64,000 bases of DNA from Pezicula radicicola (taxonomy: Eukaryota; Ascomycota; Leotiomycetes; Helotiales; Dermateaceae): contig PDUO01000013.1 of NCBI GenBank assembly GCA_003008705.1, forward strand, positions 1,012,702 to 1,076,701. The letters run 5' to 3'. A program made the translations under genes and the position numbers. Shown piece after piece: positions 11,656 to 23,549 of the stretch (its first letter is position 1; each line of letters starts with the position of its first letter). The notes beneath the pieces were generated by a model that was not told the origin of the DNA, did not search any database, and worked only from the letters and a program-made list of their open reading frames with translations.

Positions 11656-14600
11656 CTAACTACTAAGGCACTCCACAAAACCCCCAATGCCCCTAGACCA
11701 ATTCTCCTCTGCCAAAATCCACTTCATAATCTTCTCCAAATCGTATGTCAATTCCTCAATACCCTTTGCATCCAATGCATCGCCCCTCACATGCAGGAAC
11801 ACCGTACTATTCTCCTTCCCACCCAACCCAACATTAACCGCCAACCCTACCGCAGGTCTAACAACGGCCTTCAGAACTTTGAAGTTAGGGAAGGGATCGG
11901 TGCCTGTCGTACCCATCCCTGGCACCCAATTGAAAATCTGTGCTTGTGTTATAGTTGGGATAAGATCTCCAACTGATCCAAGAGCAGAAATAATCTCTTT
12001 CCAAGGCGCACTAGCATATCTCGTCAAATTCGTCTGATCATCTTGCATTCTCTGCAAAAACTCAACAACACTTTCCTCCTTTCTAACCTCAACGAGATTG
12101 ATAACCGACTCAATAGTAGGACCAGCCACATCCGTAGCTTCAAACTGCCCCTCCAAACTCTTCGGTACAAATGGAAATGTCGTTCTGGCTGCTTCCAGAT
12201 TCGCAAATAGCGCGTGAGAATGTCCGGTGCGATACGTATTCAATAGAGCAAGTGCAGATTTCATAGCAATAGGTGCAGTAATACTACGATGTTGTGTACG
12301 TAGGTTAGGCATACCTGCAGCTTCAAAACTATACTGAAATCCATCTTCTTCCTCGGCTTCTAATGCTGGATCCCAAGTAGCGCGTTGGGGAATAGGTGAG
12401 AAAATGGCTTTGCGGTGGGTGTCCAGATCTTTGAGGCGTCTTACATGCCATTTTATTGCGGCTTTTGCTGAAGGAGAGGAACGGAGGGAGTGGTAGGAGT
12501 CGGCCCAGATTTTGTAGTCCACGTGTGAGTGTAATTGGGTGGTTCCCTTGATGACAGCATTATTAAAATCTTCGGAAAGTATTTGTCCGTATGATGCATC
12601 GATTACTGCGTGGTTTACTATGTCATGTTTAGCAATGGTCTTAGGTTGGAGGATATCAATAATACCATTGAATAGCACTGCACAGCTCTCAATCTCTTCC
12701 ACGTAGTAAATTAGCGATCGAAATAAGGGACCTGGAAATGTAGCATGTTTTGGCCGCGGATACTTGAGAGCCAATGCAGTCAACTCCTTCAACGTCTTCA
12801 CAGTTCCGCCGTCCTCAATGACTTGGTCCAGGAATTTCTTGTCGTTCTTGATAGTAACATGTAGAGCAATGTCTGACTCCAATGCTTCTTCGTTCCACAC
12901 CAGGAAAGAAGCAAGCATGGGGTTATTCTTCAGCAGCAATCCAAGCGCTATACGTAATTGCTTCAGAATGGTTAACATACGCACACAAATCAACCCGCCA
13001 GAGTAACGGTTACAACACTTACCACTGCATCCAACTTGTTGTTCGGCAAGAAAACCATCTTGAAATTCCAGCTGTCAAAGACCCTAGTATTCGCTAGCAC
13101 AGTAGCAAAGTCATAAGCTGGCATGACATCCGCAACATCATTCCATTCTAGACCATGCGGTGCAATAACCTTTTCGATCACATCCTTGGTAGCATCAAAT
13201 AAGTCAGGGTCTTCTATGAGATGTGCCATATCCTCAATACCAGGAGGTCCTTGGCGATGAGGCCGTTTCCTCTGCTCAGGAGCCTTCGTTTCTACCGATT
13301 GGTTCTCGAGCAATTTGATCTGCGCAGCCAGCGTACCGGCACCAGCCATTTCAGCCAGTGAGACAAGCTTGCCTGTTTCTCTCTTGATCCTGTCTCTTAC
13401 CCGCATCACCGTGATACTATCCGCAAAATCGGAGATCTGTTCATCAAGCGAGAGTTCCTGTGGCTCACGACCAATCGCTCTTGCCCAGATCCCTCTAACA
13501 GTCTCTGCTAGATGATCGTCGAATCCGTTAGTCGAAGCTTTGTCACGATTGCTGCGGTATTCACGTACTACCTCGGCTATTTTATTTTTTTGTACCTTGC
13601 CAGCCATGGTTTTTGGGTAATCTTTCAAGCCAAGCGCCTCGAGAGAAATCACCTCATCCGGGACGTAAGCCGTTCCCATCCGTTTGATGATTGTGTCTTG
13701 GAGCTCTTTTGTAACCTCGCTATCAACAGTACCATGTATAACAGCTACAGGTACTTCGCCAGCGATGGGATCAGGAGCACCGACTATTTGGATCTGTAAC
13801 GCAGCTAGTCGTGGTACCTGGGTAAGAACAGTCTCAATGGCAACAGGTGAAATATTTTCGGCTCCACGGATGATCATCTCTGTACTCATTAGTATCAGTT
13901 GCTTAGTAGATGAGGATGATTGCATACCTTTATACCGCCCAATAATGAAAACCCGACCATCGTGGTCAATGATAGCCTGATCTCCAGTGATAAACCATTC
14001 TTTCCCTTGAGAATCTGTATAAAAGTCTTTGCTCTCTTTACCAATGTAGCCACTACTTAAGATCCGTCCACTGAAATGGAGTTCTCCGGCCACACCTCTC
14101 GCCAATGGCTTGTGTTCACCGGGAGCACATATTTTGAGAGCTGTTCCTTTTAAAACCGACCCAACCGTAATATTATCTCCATTGATGATCTTGGTAAGAT
14201 CTGGCTCATTTCCAGTATAGATGAGAACCCCTTCCGTCATGCCGAAGGCATTTTCAGTTCCAGAAGACCCCAGCTCTTCAACGCACTGTCGCACAACTTC
14301 GGGGGCGCATACAGCGCCACTTAGTAATATAGTCTTCAACGATTCAAGCTTGTGATCTTTTATCGCTTTCATTCCTGAAAGTGCATGCGCCATCGTTGGT
14401 ACCATGGATGTGTGTGTGCATTTCTCTAGATGAATAGTTGACACCATAGGGCCAGGAGCGAACCCAGGATCTGGGAAAACGACGGTGGCTCCACAGGTAA
14501 GTGTAAATGCGAGACATAAATATCCAAAGGCGTGATTATTGGGGATAATGACGCAGAATTTATCTCCAACTTGTGGGCATGAGTTGGCGTATGAGCGAAT

Positions 14601-15314
14601 TTGAATGCCGGCACTAGATTGATCTGATGTCCATCGACATCCCTTTGGAAAAGCAGTGGTGCCGCTGGTAAAAAAAATAAGCTCGCTCGATATCTCGCAA
14701 GTAGCTTCGTTCGTGGTTGTGTTATCGCCTGTTGTTTTCTGTTCAATGAGGTCTTGAAATGATGTCCATTCATTGAGCCGGGTATCAGAAACGACAATCT
14801 TGATTTCGGCTTGGATACCGGAAAGTGAATCAATCTGTACAGCCAAGTCCGAATTTCCAGCAACAAGAACCATTGGTTGTCCACCCGTAGATAGTGACAC
14901 CGTCTTCAGCATATGAGAGATTTCCTCTTTGTTCAACAGATTTCGTGGGTTGATAGGTGCGAGTACGCAGCCCAGTTGATGCGCAGCCCAAAAAGCCAAG
15001 ACATACTCGGCATTATTTTGAAGAAAAGTCACCACTGGCATTCCAGCTTTGACGCCCTTGGTTTTGAGTGCATCGGCTAATCGGTCGATGCCATGTTTCA
15101 ATGATTTGTATGTCCATCGTAGATATGGATTTTGGTGGTATTCCTCATCTTCAAGGGGTATGCTCGGAATTGAGAATAAGCTAGGTGATTGATGAGTGCA
15201 AACAAGTGCAATTTCATCGGGGTATTTTTCTACAGTTTCGTTGAAACAATGCCATGATGTAGGTAAAGTCTCCGGTAATGGCTCTCCGTACACTTCGCTG
15301 CTTACTGTTGTCAT
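11656..15314 (-). CDS. NRPS-like enzyme: adenylation, carrier and condensation-like domains
   Basis: Three exons read on the minus strand, 15,314-13,928, 13,879-13,023 and 12,960-11,656, about 1,182 aa. The 48 bp intron at 13,880-13,927 is a multiple of three and would hide as an insertion inside the GRYK/MIIRGAENISP motif; the 62 bp intron at 12,961-13,022 has a GTAAGT donor. The adenylation domain shows FFTSGTTAFPKG, AFGMTEG, FITGDQAIIDHDGRV and the PKTMAGKVQK lysine motif. The carrier domain has a DSI serine at FADSITVMRV. The C-terminal part looks like a condensation domain, but its HHxxxDG motif reads NHAVIDAS, keeping the second His and the Asp and losing the first His and the Gly. It presumably activates an acid and passes it to an acceptor; the product is unknown. 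The start ATG 15,314 is preferred over 15,362. The neighbouring ABC transporter is dead. Confidence 0.85.
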
Positions 15315-15808
15315 TTTGGTGGAGTGATATAGCGTAGAGAGGATGGTTTTGGAAATTCGCAAGCCATGTCACACATGTGGAATACGGGTATTTAACGTCT
15401 GTACCAAGCTTACTCGTTGTATCTAAGGCTAATTTCTTACAGAGCTGGATATTGGAGATAATGCATGCCGGATCTTCCGACCCCGCATCTAAAGAGTCCT
15501 CATCGGAGTTAGTGTCGTATATAGCTAGAGTACACACAGGGTGTTAAAGCAAATTGTACATCATGGTCCATAGGCTGAATTAGGGCGTGACTTATGCATA
15601 CCCACCTTCGGCTCAGGTTAAAGCAGTTGCTGCTTACGCTCGGAAACTAATCGTCGGCCGACGATTAGAACGCAACCGGGGAAAGAAAAACCTAGGCGAT
15701 CTTGACTTTATGTATGGGCATTCTTCGCTTAGTGCTTACCCCTATTTGCTGTTCGCTTACTCAGTACCATGTAGCGAGGGAGTCGAAGAGGATGTCTTAG
15801 AATAGGTC
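15315..15808. other. Intergenic stretch with palindrome and transposon-end-like motif
   Basis: Promoter side of the NRPS-like gene. Contains the 22 bp palindrome at 15,647 and a ttcgctta...acccct...ttcgctta motif at 15,724-15,759, found again inverted at 18,676-18,707. Confidence 0.5.
15647..15668. repeat. Perfect 22 bp palindrome
   Basis: CTAATCGTCGG is followed directly by its reverse complement CCGACGATTAG. It could be a dimeric regulator site or a cruciform at an insertion border. The sequence shows only the symmetry. Confidence 0.9.
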
Positions 15809-18001
15809 TTACTCATCCCCTAAAATTCTTCGCTCTAACCCTTCTCTATCACCGCTCCGGTTAACCAAATCCCAAAACATGCCCCGCGTCTCCAAAAGCT
15901 CCCTTGGTGTCCCAAATTCCCCAGCCTTTCCGTCGCTTACCACTAGAATCCGGTCGAAATTAGCCACCGTTGTAAGACGATGCGCAATCACTAATAAAGT
16001 GCTTCCCACAAACTCCGAACGTATAAATCGCTGGATTAGCATATCTGTCTCCATATCTACAGCGCTGGTAGTTTCATCTAGTATCATGATCTTGGCGCGT
16101 GTGACAATCGCGCGGGCGAGACAGAGGAGTTGTCGTTGGCCCTGAGACACATTGAGACCGCCGTTACTGATTTGGGATTCCAAAGATTCGAAAATATTGG
16201 TATTACTGTCAGGCTTAGACGAAGCATCACAAGTTGATTCATCACTAGACGGCCGGGTGGGGTGTATCAAATGGACTTTTTGCAGCGCTTTTTTCAGCTC
16301 AGAGTCACTCGACTGGTTGAATGGATCAAGATTCGATCTTATAGTGCCTACTTATTATCAGCTTTTGGAATAAGAATCAATCTACTTCTTAAGTCGGTTA
16401 GCTTTAGCGAGGAGATGTCAAGATCATCCATCTTGATGCTTCCTTCCCGAGCTTCTAGACAACGAAGGAATGCAAGCGCAAGAGAACTCTTCCCAGCCCC
16501 AGTACGCCCAACGATTCCGACTCGCTCACTCTTTCTAATCGTAAAGCTGAGACCCTTGAGTACTGGAGGCAAGTCGTCTACATATCCTACAACTAGATCT
16601 TTAACCTCCACTCTACCTTCGCTTGGCCAGGCAGCGGGCACATCAATATCGTCTTGTAACTCAATTGGTAGGTTAGTATACTCTAGAATGCGCTCGACTG
16701 CGTTCATATGAAATTCAGCGCTGGTATAGTAACGCATTGATTTACTTATAGTAACCGCAAAGTTCAGAGCGAAAGAAAGAGCGAATCCGGCCAGAGCAGC
16801 ATCGATATCATTTGAACTAATAAGGACAGCTACAACAGTAAAGCTGAACCAAGCCCCTGGCATAGACAATCTGAATGACAACCCTACGAATAGTTAGCCA
16901 CTAATAATTTGCAGTCATTTCAAACCAATAGAAAGACACATACAGCGCGCACTAAGGACTATATGCCAAATAGTTACAGTTGTATCGTCGATAAGTTCAT
17001 ACATTCGCTAGGTGTAAACTTGGACATTGTTGAAAGCGCGGATGGTACCAACACCAGCAATGGCAAAGCCAATCTGACCAGTTAGAGCATAGTAAAAAAC
17101 TAGCAATGAATATAAGACATACCTGTTCGAATAGAGGAGATCTAGTGACAGATTCGAGCCTTTTGAAGTCCCGCGTACCATTTAGATAGAAACGCGCATA
17201 ATAGACAACGACTGGTAGAAGAAAAAGCCCAAATATACATATTGAAGGCGACACAATAAGTGCAGCAGCTAAGATAACGACTAGATTGAGAACACAATCC
17301 AATGTCTGGGACATATCAAAACCAAGAGCGCTATCGATTATACTGAAATCAGCAGTGAAACGGTTAAGTATTCTTCCTAGTGGATCCCATAGTAGCCCCT
17401 ATCTGGTAACTCAACCGCTCGTTTTTCGTGCCCCGGAAATGGCTCATTTCTTCCTCGGTGATGCGGATGTTGGAGTCTAGAATGGATTAAAAAAGCCGAC
17501 TTGATTGAATGTACACTGGAACACACCTCGAAGAAGATTTCACCAGGCTTCATCAAGCTCTGGCCGAGGATTTCCAACGTACTCTCCCGGGTCGCGTGAT
17601 GTTCTGTGTATGAATATTCTGGAATCGTATTCAAGGGCTTCATCTGCTAGAGCTGTAGATTATGTTAGTATCAGCTATAAGTGGGCTTGAAATGAAAGGC
17701 TTACAAAAGACAGCTCTACTGCAGCTCTTGCGTATGCTGAGCCAACCGTACCAAAATATGAGTGTGTAAATACAGAAAATAGCCACAAGGAAAGCCAAAG
17801 GCCGCCACAAACGGCGAGAGTATGATTCCTTTGCGTAGAAATAGATTGCTCTTTTGGTTCGTTGAGGCCTTTCTCACTCTCAGAAATGCTATTCCTACCC
17901 AATATTGGTTGTAAAAGGAACTGTTTCATAGAGTCTTGCATTGCTATCTCCAAGGAATTGTGTTTAATAAGAAAAGCAGAGAAAGGAATGGAAAATCTCA
18001 A
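15809..18001 (-). pseudogene. ABC transporter, ABCC/MRP type, C-terminal half (TMD2-NBD2), broken
   Basis: The minus strand keeps, in order, a membrane segment near 17,800, an LSYQIGATMG piece, PLGRILNRFTADFSIID, the AGVGTIRAF loop, WLSFRL after a spliced intron, Walker A GRTGAGKSS (about 16,490), the signature [10 protein letters not shown] and Walker [12 protein letters not shown] (about 16,080). Living relatives of about 1,500 aa export conjugates and metabolites using two membrane and two ATP-binding halves; the first half is absent here. Lesions: an in-frame TAG at 17,008-17,010 after AFNNVQVYT; a frame change near 17,385 where the coupling segment before PLGR is deleted; and a frame change with loss of the Q-loop glutamine near 16,350. 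Introns that still splice in frame are visible near 16,880 and 17,110. It lies in tandem with the NRPS-like gene, so it may once have served that locus. Confidence 0.85.
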
Positions 18002-18277
18002 TGAAGCTTTGGGACTGTGGTTTTGAATTACGATTGTTGACCTGTAAATCTCTTGACTTGATATAGTGTGTATGTATTAACATTGTCTGGAATTTATTAT
18101 AGCCATTCAGCACGGTATCGACATTAATACCCTGTCAGATATTGGGGTTAAGTAGATAAAGAAGATCGCCACATTAATCCTCTTCATTATAGAAAAAGTA
18201 TCCCTTATCTATGACCTATCACGACACTAACTCAAAATATCACAGACTACTTTAAACGGAAGTGGTGTCTTGTCTAC
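18002..18277. other. Short intergenic stretch
   Basis: No coding content and no first half of the ABC transporter found. Confidence 0.4.
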
Positions 18278-18431
18278 TGTTGAATGGGAAGCAATATGGA
18301 CAGCAGCAACATATGGTGGCAATAGGGTTTGTATTGTGTTTTGTGTTCTGTGTGGAAGCTAGAGTGCCACAATGGGCCTACTTGTAGTGGGCAATCACAT
18401 GACTATTCCCATATATTCACTATATTCAACA
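18278..18431 (+). mobile_element. Solo-LTR-like element, 154 bp, with target duplication TCTAC
   Basis: Begins TGTTGAAT and ends ATTCAACA, flanked on both sides by TCTAC (18,273-18,277 and 18,432-18,436). TG...CA ends with an 8 bp inverted terminus and a 5 bp duplication fit a solo LTR of a retrotransposon; a small MITE or TRIM is the alternative. It has no coding capacity. Confidence 0.85.
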
Positions 18432-19331
18432 TCTACCAACTGGCATAATAACCTAGCCCTAATGAGGAAGCCAATTACTGCCTACCACTTTGGTTTAAGT
18501 AACCATTAGTCTGGCGTGACCTGTAGATGCATTTCTTGGGCACGACTGTAAAACTACCTACTCGGCAAAGATTTTAGTACAATTCATATAGCGAAGCTAT
18601 AAATTTTTATATACCTACACAAAACATAATCCCATCCTTTTCAAACTCCCTATCATAGCTCGCAACATGATAATTTAAGCGAATAGCGAACAGGGGTTTC
18701 TAAGCGAGGCCGGCTACTATTATGTAAAATACTAGAAAATTGATATTGCATCCGCCGGGGAAATGGGGTGTCTGTTACATTAGCTTAGGGGCTCTGTTTA
18801 TCTGTTACTAGAAGATCACTTTTGAGGGTCAATCATGACATGGGATCATTGCTCGCTTCGATGAAAGGGTGAACGTAAATCTCAAGACTCGGATCATTTC
18901 CATTCATGGGGAGATGCTTCTAGTCACGAATCTACTACAAAGGCACCTTTCAAGCTTGTGAAATTATAGGACAACATATAATTTCGCATAGCTAAGCTCT
19001 TCGTAGTAGGGTAGTATAAACAATTTAACTCTGAAGGGGGTTACGGAAATGATTATCCAAGGAACAAAGAACGCCGTTAATTTTAATTCCTAGTATCCCA
19101 GAAATGCTTGAATAATGCAGCAGTTGTCTGTCATGCCCCTTCTATACCAAGATACTATTAAATAAAAATGAATCTAGGAACCTTCCACAAGTCATCCTTG
19201 AAATATTCACAACCGCTTCTATCGCACCACAGTGACAGTCAATTCCATGTTAAATCTAGAATAGTGAACCACAAGAATATAATTAATAGTTGTCATCAAT
19301 ACATATACCACCAGGAGTTTAAGATTCGACT
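18432..19331. other. Intergenic stretch
   Basis: AT-rich, no coding content. Holds an inverted copy (18,676-18,707) of the taagcga/aggggt motif also present at 15,724. Confidence 0.4.
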
Positions 19332-20636
19332 CTAAGACCATTCATTCCTGCTAGTGATTTCTAGCTTAATATCCGCTGTATGAAACGCAAGTAACACATC
19401 CTGGGGACACTCCCACTCACGCAACGGCGTCTCTCGACCTTCTACTACTTCTTTTCGTGCCGGCCATTCTCCCTCGGTGACCCGAACCAGCGATAGCTGA
19501 GGGAGATAATCAGTTTTCTGCTCTGCTAAATACACGAGCCATTGATAGATTGTTTTCATGTTGACCTTACGCAAAAACCAACTGGTTCCTGGGGGAAACA
19601 CAATCTAAAGATAATAAATTAATAAAGCATCGCTTTAAGTATGTACGTATTGATCAAAAGGACAGCTTCGTACCGTTAAACTTTCCAAGGTTTTAGGGAG
19701 ACGCTCATGTAGAGCTGAATACGATTTCGGAAAGGTTGGAAGACGGTTTTTGAATAATAACCCAGATTGGATATTCAAGACTTTCAATGATTGAAAGTTT
19801 GAAAAATCAGCTACGAATTGGGCTTCACAGGTAAATCCCAAGAGCCGGAGCTCAACAAGCGTAGCACTAATTGGAAATAGCAGTATGGAGATAGATGCCC
19901 TTAGAGAACCGAAGTAGCTCTTGGTAAGATCCCAAGTGAGACTCTCAAGACATGGATGTCCTTTGAGTATATAATCCGCCACTGGACCAACAGGAGGGGA
20001 AGACCACCAAAATTCGAGTTTTTTGATTTTACCAGAATGTGGAGGAAAACTTGATTCGTCGATGGGTGGACCTGTGCGCACTAAGAGCTTGTCGTCGAAT
20101 CGATATATGCCGACATGTTCTAAATTTGGGAGGGCGAGGATATTGGCGACATCAGAGATGTCGATTTGAAGATCGTCAATCACGAGACTTCGAAGGGAAG
20201 CGGCAATAGGTAATCGGAGCAACGAGGCCGAAGGATTGCTCTTCTCTTTGTATTCTAGAGGATTAAAACGGTTCGTCAAAAAATCGCCGTCAAACGCATG
20301 TAGAACCAGCTCTGACAGCGCTGGAAACTTGGATAGCAGATTAAAAACCTGAATGGTGGTCTGACTATCGCGTCCTTTCCACAAGAAATCTGCAGATTGA
20401 ACCCAGCCAGCACGGTTCGGATGGCGATCAAGGATAGAAATCAATTTGTTAAGTCTATCTCGTTCGTATGATTGCTTATTACCCCTGATTTTGATTCTAC
20501 TATACAGATTCATAAGCGCTGGGGTATGTAGGCGCCGACATGATACAGCGAGGTTGCGCAATTCTGTCAGACCGAGAACGTCGTGGTAAGAAAAGATCTG
20601 GAGAAGGAGTTCTTCCGGAATATCCACTAGAGGCAT
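19332..20636 (-). CDS. F-box protein with leucine-rich-like C-terminal part
   Basis: Two exons, 20,636-19,674 and 19,604-19,332, joined by a 69 bp GTACGA...TTTAG intron, give about 411 aa. The first 45 residues form an F-box: PEELLLQIFSYHD, then LRNLAVSCRRLH and LYSRIKI. The remainder alternates leucine-rich segments (LSELVLHAF, LRSLVIDDLQI, LESLTWDL, LVELRLLGF, LKVLNIQ), as in degenerate LRR F-box proteins. F-box proteins select substrates for SCF ubiquitin ligases through Skp1; the target here is unknown. Fungal genomes carry many fast-evolving copies. The start is the first ATG and directly precedes the F-box. Confidence 0.85.
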
Positions 20637-21405
20637 TGCTGTAAGGGAAGTTGGGGTAGAAACAATGGCGATTGTGGAATTTCGACTGTTAGAGAGGCAT
20701 GGGGAGGGGGATGAGTCTCAAGAACTTCAACCGATACTCCGATATATCACGTGGTTATAACCAAAAACAAACAACAATTATTTTAGAAAGTAGATACATT
20801 TCGTAGATTAACCTAAGTTGGGAATTTTCATGTTGTATGCTGTGCAGAAAAAGGTGTCCTGAAACACTGGTGATTACGATAAGTGGTGTGACAATCACAT
20901 GACTACTAAGTACTTTCTTCGTTATTTGGCATCTCTATTCGCAGGAAGTACCGCTAGTGATAGTGAATATGCCGTAAGTTATTCCAGATTCTATTAGTGG
21001 CGTTTTCAACTACAATCGATTCCGTAGAAACTAGACAACCTTAATACAATCCCCTCTTAACCACACATTCGACGTGTCCCCCCTGTTTTCTACTAGCCTA
21101 TTCAATCTTGTTTTTGTAGATAACACTTAATATATCACACAATTTTTGTAGTTTACTTTAGGTATTTACTTGTTACGTCTCTAGAAATTAAGCAAGTTAC
21201 TTAAATAGGTATATATAAAAAGGATCTTATAAATAGATTTTTAGCTAGTAGAATAAGTAGGTACAAAAGAGGAATATCATATTCTAGTAAGAACAAATGG
21301 GCCATTGTTATATAAACCTTAAGCTGTGTAAAGCAATGTTTTATAAGCTTTTAGCCCTAACATAGACATTTCCAAAATTTCTAAGGCCTAAGTTCTCTTG
21401 TTGTA
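20637..21405. other. AT-rich intergenic stretch
   Basis: No coding content. AT-rich from about 21,000. A short CAATCACATGACTA stretch near 20,890 resembles the core of the LTR-like element but is too short to call. Confidence 0.4.
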
Positions 21406-21546
21406 TCTTGAATGGCAAGGTTATTTGGGAGAAATATGTGGGCAATGTGGAGTTATATTCTGTGTGGAACTAGTGTGCGGGAATGGGCCTACTTGTAGTG
21501 GGAGGACGATCATATGACTATTCCCATATATTCACTATATTCAACA
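21406..21546 (+). mobile_element. Solo-LTR-like element, 141 bp, with target duplication TTGTA
   Basis: Starts TCTTGAAT (one or two changes from TGTTGAAT) and ends ATTCAACA, with TTGTA on both sides (21,401-21,405 and 21,547-21,551). Shares the GGGCCTACTTGTAGTGGG and CCCATATATTCACTATATTC blocks with the copy at 18,278. Confidence 0.85.
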
Positions 21547-21798
21547 TTGTATGACAGTTGAGTATACACTTTAATCCCAACGTGAAGGAAATCAGTTTCT
21601 ATTTCTATTCAGAAAGGTGAGCAGGGTTATATTACCAAATATAGTAGATGACTTAACGTAATAAATCAGCATCTAAAGCACCTCTGACTTCAATAAGAGG
21701 TAACACCACACAAATCGATATTCAGTACACTAAACAAGACCAAAACAGCATTCAACAAAAAGCTAAGAACTCCCCGTAGAAAATGCAGGAGAAAATCT
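21547..21798. other. Intergenic, 3' flank of hydrolase gene
   Basis: No coding content seen. Confidence 0.4.
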
Positions 21799-22725
21799 TC
21801 AATCAAGACCCAAATTCACCACAGCCTGCAAAATCTCATCAATATGATGAAACGAAAGACTCATATGAGCCTCTCCCTCAACAACCCTCAATGTACATCC
21901 ATTTATAATCTTAGCCGCCTTCTCTGCCATAGACAACGGGGCATTAGCATCCTCCTTCCCATGCCACAAAACAACATTCCTACCATCCAGCTCCTCAATC
22001 TCAAATCCCCAGTCCGAATACAGCTTACAATCCCAAGCCGGACCCTCAGAACCTTGTCTAAAAGCCTCTCTCATACTCTCGGCCATAATTCTCCTAAAAT
22101 TCAAGTCATCCAAGCAACGTCTATCTCTCTCAAGCATCGTTTCCATTTCCTTCATGAACAAATCTTCAAACTCTTTCGGATCTTCTTTCCTCGCTGTAGT
22201 CCCATAATGCCAATCAAGTAGTCTTGTCATTATAAATTGTGGTATCCAGGCACCCGAGAAGAGAAAAACGCGGACCCCAAATAACATCCCTTGTGTACCG
22301 AGGGAGAGAGGATAGATACCCGATACAACAGATATACTCAACAACTTTTTGCGTGAAATTTCCTTCGCGCATACTAATGCATACGGAGCTCCGCCCGAGG
22401 CACCAATGATATGAAACTTCTCGATTTTGAGATGTTCAGTGAGAGCGAGTACATCGGGGGGCCAGTCCACGATACGGCGGGAAGGTTGGAAAGATGATAG
22501 ACCCATCCCGGGTCGGTCTATCGCAATCACATGAGGTTTGATTTTGATTTGAGTAGATGCGCAGAAGGAGCCTTCTATGCGTGATGTGGGAAACCCATGG
22601 AAGTAGAGGATGGTGGGGATTCCGGGTGAGGGTGGTGAGCCATAGATAGCGTAGCCTAAAGTGCGGCCGTTGGGAAATGTGAATATTTGCGAATCTTGAG
22701 TCTCAGACTTGGAAGTCATGTTCAA
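21799..22725 (-). CDS. Alpha/beta hydrolase
   Basis: Single exon of 308 aa. The fold's landmarks are present: YFHGFPTSR for the oxyanion-hole strand, AIDRPGMGLSS, the nucleophile elbow GASGGAP, the acid in WHGKEDANAPL and the catalytic His in GEAHMSL. The residues make a complete Ser-Asp-His triad, so the enzyme is probably active, as an esterase, lipase or epoxide-hydrolase relative; the substrate cannot be told. No signal peptide is seen, which suggests a cytosolic enzyme. A second ATG two codons in is an equally good start. Confidence 0.9.
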   Translation of the reverse strand: MNMTSKSETQDSQIFTFPNGRTLGYAIYGSPPSPGIPTILYFHGFPTSRIEGSFCASTQIKIKPHVIAIDRPGMGLSSFQPSRRIVDWPPDVLALTEHLKIEKFHIIGASGGAPYALVCAKEISRKKLLSISVVSGIYPLSLGTQGMLFGVRVFLFSGAWIPQFIMTRLLDWHYGTTARKEDPKEFEDLFMKEMETMLERDRRCLDDLNFRRIMAESMREAFRQGSEGPAWDCKLYSDWGFEIEELDGRNVVLWHGKEDANAPLSMAEKAAKIINGCTLRVVEGEAHMSLSFHHIDEILQAVVNLGLD

Positions 22726-22822
22726 TGTTGGAAGTTGAAGTTTAGAAAGAGCCTCTTTTTTGGTTTTGGTGTCTTGCTTGAGACCTCATCTATCAGGACG
22801 TAGTACGGCACGGTGAAACGCA

Positions 22823-23230
22823 AGGGGGGTGCACATATTCGTGACAGCCGAACCGAGAAACTCACCTTTTTTATTAATTTATACTAGAACAACCTAGTTC
22901 AAACTAAAGCTTAATAAGATATATAGGTAGTATTTCGAATGTACTTAATATTTCGATCCAATTAGATTCCTGTTTAGTACTCTTAAAGCTCTCTATTTCT
23001 ATGTTTATTTTAAGGCCCTACTTTGCCTAGGCTTATCTATATACTAGATATAGTACTACGCCTAACTTTAAGACATATTTAAGATGTTCTATATATAGAA
23101 AAACAGAAATATTCTAACTTTAAGAGTAATATACTTAATAGAGAATTCTTAGGATTTTACAGAAGTTATAGAATTTAGGTGGTATTTTAGTAGTTTTCGC
23201 GAAAACCGTCACGAATTAGTGCACCCCCCT
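22823..23230. mobile_element. AT-rich MITE-like element with terminal inverted repeats
   Basis: The left end reads AGGGGGGTGCACATATTCGT and then GAC; the right end, reverse complemented, reads AGGGGGGTGCACTAATTCGT and then GACGG. The similarity continues inward for about 45 bp with a few changes. The roughly 320 bp between the ends are very AT-rich with no open frame, as in a non-autonomous DNA transposon decayed by C-to-T mutation. No clear target duplication is visible. Confidence 0.75.
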
Positions 23231-23339
23231 GGAACTAAGTGACGAACTTCAGTTAGATTTATCAGGGTCAATCCAATACGCAAACTAATCGATAGTGCAC
23301 CATGTACACGCTGGTCTGCTCGGTATACGTGTCCTTGGC

Positions 23340-23359
23340 TAGGCAGCTTAGGCTGCCTA
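23340..23359. repeat. Small hairpin: 8 bp stem, 4 base loop
   Basis: TAGGCAGC, loop TTAG, GCTGCCTA. It lies 3' of the flavin monooxygenase gene and could help 3' end structure; the role is unproven. Confidence 0.6.
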
Positions 23360-23549
23360 TGTCTGCATCAAACGTGGCTTTTCCAGTTCGAAATATTCCT
23401 TGAAAACTCCTTATTTTGTGGTACCTTGATCAAACCGCTCTCCAACCTCACAAAAACTCAAGCCCAGATTTTTACCCTACTCGTATCATGCTCAAACCTC
23501 CCCGCTCCTAGATATAATGAGAGCTACCGAGCAATAACTCCTCGCTCAC

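Noticed and set aside
20888..20905. CAATCACATGACTA fragment like the LTR-element core
   Set aside because: Only 14 or so bases match and there are no termini, so chance or a tiny remnant cannot be separated.
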